DNA of 7,410 nucleotides from Paracraurococcus sp049315625 (GTDB lineage: Bacteria; Pseudomonadota; Alphaproteobacteria; Acetobacterales; Acetobacteraceae): NCBI GenBank assembly GCA_049315625.1, contig JBMOJU010000270.1:1-7410 (forward strand), in the 5' to 3' direction. The notes beneath the pieces were generated by a model that was not told the origin of the DNA, did no database searches, and saw nothing but the letters and a program-made list of their open reading frames with translations. This document shows positions 1-7,410 of the stretch, in pieces. Numbering within the stretch: the stretch's first letter is position 1; every line of letters starts with the position of its first letter. The position numbers were made by a program, and so were the translations under genes.

Positions 1-1
1 C

Positions 2-1039
2 GCCTTCTGCCAATGGCTGACCGATGCCTCCCGCGGCGCGGCGCAGCAGGCGGCGCGCGATGCCGGGATGCCGATCGGGCTGATCGCCGACCTCGCCGTC
101 GGCACCGACGGCGGCGGCAGCCATGCCTGGTCGCACCAGCGCGCCATCCTGCCGGACGTCACGGTGGGCGCGCCGCCCGATGTCTTCTCCCCGCTCGGCC
201 AGGATTGGGGGCTGACGGCATTCTCCCCGCTGGAGATGAAGGCCGGCGGCTTCGGCGCCTTCCTCGAATTGCTGCGTGCCGCCTTCCGCCATGCCGGCGG
301 CGTGCGGGTGGACCATGCAATGGGGCTGCAACGCCTCTGGGTCGTGCCGCGCGGCGCCGGGCCGGCGGACGGCGCCTATCTGCGCTACCCGGTGGACGAC
401 CTGGTGCGCCTGCTGGCGCTGGAATCGCACCGCCACCGCGCCATCGTCATCGGTGAGGATTTGGGCACCCTGCCGGATGGCTTCCTCCATCGCATGGAGA
501 CCGCCGGCATCCTCGGCATGAAGGTGCTGTGGTTCGAGCAGGAGCAGGATGGCCGCTTCCGCCCGCCAGCCCACTGGTCGCGCAACGCCACGGCGCTGAC
601 CACGACGCATGATTTGCCGACGGTGGTCGGCTGGTGGCAGGGGCGCGACATCGGCTGGCGCGAAAAGCTCGGCCTGTTCCCCGATGCCGCGACGGTGCGG
701 CAGGAGGAAGCGCGGCGCCGGGACGACCGCGCCGCGCTGTGGACCGCCATGCTGGAAAGCGGCGCCGCCGATGGCGACCAGCCGGCGGAGGCGGCGGCCG
801 AGACGGTGGTGGATGCCGCCATTGCCCATGTCGGCGGCTCCGCCTGCGCCCTGGCCATCCTACCGCTGGAGGACGCGCTGGCCCTGCCGGAACAACCCAA
901 CCTGCCGGGCACCATCGACCAGCACCCGAATTGGCGGCGGCGCCTGGCCGGTGATGCCGCGCGACTGCTGGATGCGCCGAAGGTGGCGCGCCGGCTGGAG
1001 CTTTTCGCCCGCGCCAGGCCGCGCGCCAAGGAAACCTGA
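2..1039 (+). CDS. malQ: 4-alpha-glucanotransferase (amylomaltase), 3' part, start outside window
   Basis: GH77 enzyme that moves alpha-1,4-glucan segments between malto-oligosaccharides in the cytoplasm. The reading frame is open from base 2, so only the C-terminal 345 residues are present. Visible family motifs are GLIADLAVGTDGGGSHAW near the left edge, PDVFSPLGQDWGL, VDHAMGL with the catalytic nucleophile Asp codon at 311-313, IGEDLGTLP with the acid/base Glu codon at 455-457, and TTHDLPTV with the third conserved Asp codon at 611-613. The tail carries NLPGTIDQHPNWRRR, as in other proteobacterial MalQ. All three catalytic carboxylates are intact, so the gene looks functional and is cut only by the window edge. 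It lies 68 bases upstream of treY. In known clusters MalQ and TreY sit together and MalQ probably adjusts chain lengths for TreY; that role here is inferred. Confidence 0.95.
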   Translation, partial: AFCQWLTDASRGAAQQAARDAGMPIGLIADLAVGTDGGGSHAWSHQRAILPDVTVGAPPDVFSPLGQDWGLTAFSPLEMKAGGFGAFLELLRAAFRHAGGVRVDHAMGLQRLWVVPRGAGPADGAYLRYPVDDLVRLLALESHRHRAIVIGEDLGTLPDGFLHRMETAGILGMKVLWFEQEQDGRFRPPAHWSRNATALTTTHDLPTVVGWWQGRDIGWREKLGLFPDAATVRQEEARRRDDRAALWTAMLESGAADGDQPAEAAAETVVDAAIAHVGGSACALAILPLEDALALPEQPNLPGTIDQHPNWRRRLAGDAARLLDAPKVARRLELFARARPRAKET

Positions 1040-1069
1040 ACCCTCTCGCCGCTTTGGCTTCCGTCGAGG

Positions 1070-1086
1070 GCGGCGCGCCGCGCCGC
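1070..1086 (+). other. GC-only hairpin between malQ and treY
   Basis: GCGGCGCG at 1070-1077 and CGCGCCGC at 1079-1086 are exact inverted repeats around one central C. In RNA the innermost pairs would open to make a loop. The hairpin ends 9 bases before the treY ribosome binding site. No T-run follows, so it does not look like an intrinsic terminator for malQ. It could stabilise or process the malQ-treY message or tune treY translation. In DNA this rich in G and C such repeats also arise by chance, so the function is speculative. Confidence 0.35.
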
Positions 1087-1095
1087 TGAGCTGAC

Positions 1096-1099
1096 GGAG
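1096..1099 (+). promoter_or_regulatory. treY ribosome binding site
   Basis: GGAG at 1096-1099 lies 8 bases before the ATG at 1108. This supports that ATG as the treY start, since the conserved fold begins about 13 residues later. Confidence 0.6.
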
Positions 1100-1107
1100 A
1101 CCGACCG

Positions 1108-3893
<2,786 letters not shown>

Positions 3894-3897
<4 letters not shown>

Positions 3898-5288
3898 GCC
3901 GCATCGTCGTCGTCTCCAACCGCGTGCCCGTGCCGCAGGGCAATGCCGGCCAGGCCGGAGGGCTGGCGGTCGCCCTGCTCGGCCTCATGCAGCGCCGCGG
4001 CGGGCTCTGGTTCGGCTGGAGCGGCGCGGTGACGGAAGCCAACGCACCGCCCGGCCTGACCCAGCGGGACGGCGTCGGCTACGCCACCATCGATCTGACC
4101 GAGGCCGAGCATCGCGGCTACTACACCGGCTACAGCAACGGCGTACTCTGGCCGATGCTGCACGGCCTGCCGCATCTGATGTCCTTCCGCCGCCAGGACC
4201 TGGACGTCTACCGCAAGGTCAACCGGCGCTTCGCCGACAACCTGGTGCCGCTGCTGCGGCCGGATGACCGGATCTGGGTGCATGACTACCATCTGATGTC
4301 GCTGCCCGGGGCGCTGCGGCAGCGCGGCGTGCTCGGCCCGACCGGCTTCTACCTGCATGTCCCCTTCCCGGCGCCGGAGGCCGCGGCGGTGGCACCCGGC
4401 ATCCGCGCCCTGGTGCAGGATGTGCTGGCCTGCGACCTGCTGGGCTTCCAGACCACGACGGATCGCGACAATTTCGCCGCGACGGCGGTCGGCTTCGCCG
4501 GCGCGGTGCGCACCGGCGACGACTATGTGGAGCTCGGCGGCCGGCCAGTCCGGCTGGGCGTCTTCCCGGCCGAGATCGCCTCCCCCGAATTCGCCGCCAC
4601 CGCCGCGGCGCAGGCGGCGACCGAGCCGTACCGGCTGCTGGCGCGCTCGGTGGCCGGCCAGGCGCTGCTGCTGGGCGTCGACCGGCTGGACCCGACCAAG
4701 GGTCTGCCGGAACGGCTGGAAGCCTTCCGCCGCGTCGTCGCCCGCCGCCCCGGCCGCAGCCTGACCATGCTGCAGATCGCCGCGCCCTCGCGCGAGGATG
4801 TGGCGGCCTATCGCCGGCTGCGGCAGGAGATCGACGCCGCGGCCGGCGCCATCAACAGCGATTTCGGCGAACCGGACTGGACCCCGCTGCGCCTGCTGGC
4901 GCGGCCGCAGACGCGCGACACGGTGGCCGGCTTCATGCGGCTGGCACACGTCGGCATCGTCACCCCGCTGCGGGACGGCATGAACCTCGTCGCCAAGGAG
5001 TATATCGCGGCGCAGGATCCAGCCGATCCCGGCGTGCTGGTCCTCTCGCGCTTCGCCGGCGCGGCGGCGCAGCTTGGCTCCGCGCTGCTGGTCAACCCGC
5101 ATGACGCCGAGGGCATGGCGGAATCCATCACCGCGGCGCTCGACATGCCGCTGGCGGAACGGCAGATGCGCTGGCAGGCCGCCTGGGCGGCGATCGCCGG
5201 CGCCTCGCCGGAGGCCTGGGGCCAGGATTTCCTCCGCGCCCTGGCGCCGGAGGTGCTGGACCGGATGCCGATGGCCGGGACGGCCTGA
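3894..5288 (+). CDS. otsA: Alpha,alpha-trehalose-6-phosphate synthase (UDP-forming)
   Basis: GT20 retaining glycosyltransferase that joins glucose from UDP-glucose to glucose-6-phosphate, giving trehalose-6-phosphate; cytoplasmic. The 464-aa length matches E. coli OtsA (474 aa) and the two align almost without gaps. The start MSRIVVVSNR is nearly identical to E. coli, which fixes ATG 3894; in-frame ATGs back to 3744 lie inside treY. Visible substrate-site residues are Arg10, the AGGLAV loop (21-26), GGLWFGWSG (36-44), YSNGVLWP (80-87), Asp131 in HDYHL, His155 in LHVPFP, Arg264 and Lys269 in the donor-phosphate motif, Arg300, and Asp361 to Glu369 in LRDGMNLVAKEY. Two local oddities are RLDPTKG, where RLDY-x-KG is usual, and FPAEI (224-228), where FPIGI is usual. 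Trehalose-6-phosphate phosphatase (OtsB) would be needed to finish trehalose and is not fused or adjacent here. Confidence 0.96.
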
Positions 5289-5338
5289 CGCGAAGCGGGC
5301 GCGGGTTTGCGCTGCGGCGCGGCCGGCGGCATCCTCCG

Positions 5339-5358
5339 CCCCCGATTGGCAGGGGGGT
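5339..5358 (+). promoter_or_regulatory. Ribosome binding site of the hydantoinase gene, within a small inverted repeat
   Basis: AGGGGGGT at 5351-5358 is a purine-rich Shine-Dalgarno sequence 6 bases before the ATG at 5365 and decides that start. CCCCC at 5339-5343 can pair with part of the G-run across an 8-base loop, so the site could be partly masked in the message. The 76-base gap after otsA shows no clear terminator or promoter, so read-through from otsA is possible. Confidence 0.5.
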
Positions 5359-5364
5359 CCGGCG

Positions 5365-6846
5365 ATGGCCGAATACGATCTGGTGGTGCGCGGCGGCGCG
5401 GTGGCGACGGCCTTCGGTACCATGCGCTGCGACATCGGCGTCCGCGGCGGCCGCATCGTCGCGCTCGCCGAGCGCATCGAGGGCGGCGCGGCCACGCTGG
5501 ATGCCGGCGGGCTGCTGGTGCTGCCCGGCGGCATCGACAGCCACTGCCACATCGAGGAGCCCTCGCGCGGCGGCTATGTCAGCACCGCCGGGATCCCGCC
5601 GGTGACGGTGAACGAGGAAAGCTTCCTCACCGCCAGCAATTCCGCCTTCGCGGGTGGCACGACTTCCGTCGTCTGCTTCGTGCCGCAGTGGAAGCATGAG
5701 GGGATCCTGCCGCGGCTGGCGGATTACGAACAGCGCGCCGCCCGCGGCATGGTGGATTACAGCTTCCACCAGATCATCACCGACCCGACGGACGACGTGC
5801 TGGAACGCGAGGTGCCGCAGATCGTGGCGAAGGGCATCCGCAGCCTGAAGGTCTTCCTGACCTACGAGCCGCTGCATCTGAGCGACGAGGAATACCTGAA
5901 GGTCCTGGTGACGGCGCGGAAGAATGGCTGCCTGGTCACTGTCCACTGCGAGAATTACGCCGCCATCAAGTGGCGGACCGAGGCGCTGCTGCGGGCGGGG
6001 ATGAGCGCGCCGAAATACCATGCCTGGTCGCGCCCGACCATCGTCGAGCGGGAGGCGACGCACCGCGCCATCGCGCTGGCCGAGCTGGTGGACCAGCCGA
6101 TCCAGGTCTTCCACGTGAGCTGCGAGGATGCGGCGGAGGAGATCGCCCGCGCCCAGCATCGCGGCCTGAAGGTCTGGGGCGAGACCTGCCCGCAATACCT
6201 GACGCTGACCGGCGCCGACATGGACCGGCCGGGGTTCGAGGGCGCGGCCTACATGTGCAGCCCTTCCCCGCGCACCACCGAGGAGCACGCCAAAGTCTGG
6301 GAGATGATCCGCCGCGGCACGCTCGACATCGTCTCCTCCGACCATTGCGGGTTCTCCATGGGCTGCGACGCGGGCAAGGCCTCCTCCGGCCGGGACGCCG
6401 GCTTCGACGCCATCCCGAACGGCATCCCGGGCCTGGCGGCGCGGCTGCCGATCCTGTTCTCGGAAGGGGTTTCGAAGGGGCGGATCAGCCTCGACCACTT
6501 CGTCCGGCTGACGGCGACCAACCCGGCGCGGCTGATGGGCCTGGCGCCGCGCAAGGGGATGATCGCGATCGGTGCCGATGCCGATTTGGCGCTGTGGGAC
6601 CCGACGAAGAAGGTCACGCTGACCAACAGCATCATGCAGCACGCGATCGACTACACGCCGTATGAGGGCCTGGAGGTCACCGGCTGGCCGGTGGCGACGG
6701 TCCGGCGCGGCACGGTGGTGATGCGCGACGGCGTGGTGCAGGCGGAACCCGGCACCGGCCAATTCCTGCCGCGCGGGCCCTACGACATGGTGCGGCCGCG
6801 GGGCGTGCTGGCGGATGGGTTCGACGGCGCCCAGCCGCCGGTCTGA
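5365..6846 (+). CDS. hydA: Dihydropyrimidinase / D-hydantoinase family amidohydrolase
   Basis: Binuclear-metal cyclic amide hydrolase that opens dihydropyrimidine or hydantoin rings to N-carbamoyl acids. The 493-aa protein is slightly longer than classical hydantoinases (about 460 aa). All metal ligands are visible: His60 and His62 in DSHCHIE, carboxylated Lys162 in SLKVFLTY, His194 in VHCEN, His250 in FHVS and Asp326 in SSDHCGF. Tyr167, Ser299 (CSPSPRT) and Asn352 (PNGIPGL) match the usual substrate-contact positions. Between His62 and AGGTT (96-100) it has about 10 more residues than classical enzymes, and its HCHIE motif and VPQWKHEG segment resemble a proteobacterial side branch often annotated as dihydropyrimidinase. 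The true substrate is therefore uncertain. No pyrimidine-degradation partners (dihydropyrimidine dehydrogenase, beta-ureidopropionase) or N-carbamoylase are nearby. The SD at 5351-5358 supports ATG 5365; in-frame extension upstream would overlap otsA without homology. No signal peptide; likely cytoplasmic. Confidence 0.88.
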   Translation: MAEYDLVVRGGAVATAFGTMRCDIGVRGGRIVALAERIEGGAATLDAGGLLVLPGGIDSHCHIEEPSRGGYVSTAGIPPVTVNEESFLTASNSAFAGGTTSVVCFVPQWKHEGILPRLADYEQRAARGMVDYSFHQIITDPTDDVLEREVPQIVAKGIRSLKVFLTYEPLHLSDEEYLKVLVTARKNGCLVTVHCENYAAIKWRTEALLRAGMSAPKYHAWSRPTIVEREATHRAIALAELVDQPIQVFHVSCEDAAEEIARAQHRGLKVWGETCPQYLTLTGADMDRPGFEGAAYMCSPSPRTTEEHAKVWEMIRRGTLDIVSSDHCGFSMGCDAGKASSGRDAGFDAIPNGIPGLAARLPILFSEGVSKGRISLDHFVRLTATNPARLMGLAPRKGMIAIGADADLALWDPTKKVTLTNSIMQHAIDYTPYEGLEVTGWPVATVRRGTVVMRDGVVQAEPGTGQFLPRGPYDMVRPRGVLADGFDGAQPPV

Positions 6847-6883
6847 TCGCGGAACCGGAACGCCTGACGGGCGCTGTGGCGGC

Positions 6884-7294
6884 ATGCCGCGCGCGCCCCT
6901 CATCCTCGCCCTGATGCTGCTCGGCGCATGTGCCGACAGCCGCACCCCGCAGGCCTTCGACCAGCGAATGGCCGGCTTCGTCGGCCGGCCGGAGGCCGAG
7001 CTGGTCGCCGGCCTCGGCGTGCCGGGCCGCAGCTACGAGGCCGATGGCCGGCGGCTGCTGCAATGGGATTTCCTGGCGCCGAGCACGTCGCCGGCGCTCT
7101 ATCCCAGCATCGGGCTGGGCTTCGGCAGCTTCGGCTTCGGCCGGGGCGGCGGCAGCGGCGTGGGGGTGGGGGTGGGCACCGGGCTGGGCCTTGGCCCGGT
7201 GGGTGGCGCGCCGCAGGGATGTTCGGTGGTGTTCGAGACGCGGGAGGGTACGGTGCGCGGGTTCACGCGCAACGGGCCGGGCTGCGTGGCCTGA
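6884..7294 (+). CDS. Putative small lipoprotein with glycine-rich segment
   Basis: Predicted 136-aa exported protein of unknown function. The N-terminus has Arg3, a short hydrophobic run (5-13) and a lipobox LGAC with Cys16 as the likely lipidated residue, so it should be anchored in a membrane facing the periplasm. Residues 24-62 (FDQRMAGFVGRPEAELV, then LGVPGRSYEADGRRLLQW) resemble SmpA/OmlA-like small lipoproteins in which a short helix pair precedes a strand. A low-complexity Gly/Val/Phe region follows (about 76-108), then a strand-like end with Cys113 and Cys134 that could form a disulfide. The signal sequence is short with a single basic residue, and I see no strong SD before ATG 6884. 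A start at ATG 6815 would overlap the previous gene and bury the lipobox. It starts 37 bases after the hydantoinase stop; no functional link is evident. Confidence 0.72.
   Translation: MPRAPLILALMLLGACADSRTPQAFDQRMAGFVGRPEAELVAGLGVPGRSYEADGRRLLQWDFLAPSTSPALYPSIGLGFGSFGFGRGGGSGVGVGVGTGLGLGPVGGAPQGCSVVFETREGTVRGFTRNGPGCVA
7162..7188 (+). other. G-quadruplex-type G-run cluster inside the lipoprotein gene
   Basis: Five runs of three or more G lie at 7162-7166, 7168-7172, 7174-7176, 7181-7183 and 7186-7188, separated by loops of 1, 1, 4 and 2 bases. This fits the canonical G3+N1-7 pattern on the coding strand, so both DNA and mRNA could fold. The first part is a short GTGGGG tandem that encodes alternating Gly-Val. 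It may be only a by-product of glycine codons in GC-rich DNA. Confidence 0.5.
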
Positions 7295-7351
7295 GGCGGA
7301 TCGCCGCAGGGCAGCATCGCCCGGAGGCGTGAATCGGCCGTCAAAACATAA

Positions 7352-7379
7352 GGGTAGAGCGGCGAACGCCGCTCTACCC
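7352..7379. terminator. Perfect 13-bp hairpin, probable terminator between convergent genes
   Basis: GGGTAGAGCGGCG (7352-7364) and CGCCGCTCTACCC (7367-7379) are exact inverted repeats separated by AA. On the minus strand the hairpin is followed by TTATGTTTTGA, a U-rich tail, so it fits an intrinsic terminator best for a leftward gene. On the plus strand it is followed only by GTCTTCG, a weak tail, though it is preceded by an A-rich stretch. It could serve both the lipoprotein gene, which ends 57 bases earlier, and the leftward gene at the right edge. Confidence 0.72.
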
Positions 7380-7410
7380 GTCTTCGACCACCGGCCGCCC
7401 CGTCACGAAG
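7374..7410 (-). CDS. Probable 3' end of a leftward gene, last 11 complete codons
   Basis: On the minus strand, the frame that reads from 7409 to the TAG at 7376-7374 encodes FVTGRPVVEDG and then stops. This looks like a real C-terminus: V-x-GRPVV-x-DG is typical of the final strand of amidohydrolase-superfamily and related metal-dependent hydrolases. The stop lies within the stem of the hairpin whose U-rich side faces the same direction, which independently supports a gene ending here. With so few codons, the family is a guess and even the reading frame is not certain. Confidence 0.45.
   Translation of the reverse strand, partial: FVTGRPVVEDG

Noticed and set aside
2..1039. malQ as a broken or truncated pseudogene
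   Set aside because: The frame is open from the first bases and all catalytic residues are present; it is cut only by the window edge.
1040..1069. CCCTC/GAGGG inverted repeat after malQ as a terminator
   Set aside because: Only five base pairs with a loop of about 20 bases and no T-run.
5307..5336. Possible promoter (TTGCGC and CATCCT-like boxes) upstream of the hydantoinase
   Set aside because: Match to consensus is weak and the surrounding DNA is so GC-rich that such matches carry little weight.
5074..5364. N-terminal extension of the hydantoinase by 97 codons
   Set aside because: The extension overlaps otsA, is Arg/Pro-rich nonsense, and a good SD precedes ATG 5365, where the amidohydrolase beta-sandwich begins.
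5128..6945. Minus-strand open frame of 605 codons opposite the hydantoinase
   Set aside because: Antisense to a gene with a complete metal-binding site; biased composition and no motif.

Overview
The window is GC-rich DNA with strong G/C bias at third codon positions and dense same-strand gene packing. It looks like ordinary chromosome of a high-GC proteobacterium. The style of MalQ, TreY, OtsA and the small lipoprotein suggests an alphaproteobacterium, possibly near Acetobacteraceae/Roseomonas. That placement is an inference from protein flavour, not from a marker gene. I see no phage, IS, tRNA, rRNA or CRISPR signals.

Layout, left to right. (1) Bases 2-1039 (+) are the 3' part of malQ (4-alpha-glucanotransferase), whose start lies outside the window. 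(2) After a 68-base gap holding a very GC-rich hairpin, treY (maltooligosyl trehalose synthase, 929 aa) runs from 1108 to 3897 (+). (3) otsA (trehalose-6-phosphate synthase, 464 aa) runs from 3894 to 5288 (+) and shares an ATGA start/stop with treY. (4) After a 76-base gap, a dihydropyrimidinase/hydantoinase-family amidohydrolase (493 aa) runs from 5365 to 6846 (+). (5) A small putative lipoprotein (136 aa) with a glycine-rich segment lies at 6884-7294 (+). (6) A perfect 13-bp hairpin at 7352-7379 looks like a terminator between convergent genes. The last 37 bases probably hold the 3' end of a minus-strand gene whose stop codon lies inside that hairpin.

Function. malQ, treY and otsA form a trehalose/alpha-glucan cluster. 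MalQ rearranges malto-oligosaccharides, and TreY converts the reducing end of such chains to a trehalosyl unit that TreZ would release. OtsA makes trehalose-6-phosphate from UDP-glucose and glucose-6-phosphate. The cluster therefore joins a glycogen-derived route and a de novo route, with treY and otsA apparently translationally coupled. The partners TreZ and OtsB are not in the window; by comparison with known treZ-malQ-treY clusters, treZ may lie just upstream. The hydantoinase and lipoprotein have no evident link to trehalose metabolism.

I found no convincing evidence of an undescribed system. The points worth a second look are the treY-otsA coupling, two changes in usually conserved OtsA motifs, an insertion in the hydantoinase, a G-quadruplex-type sequence inside the lipoprotein gene, and the stop-codon-containing hairpin at the right edge.
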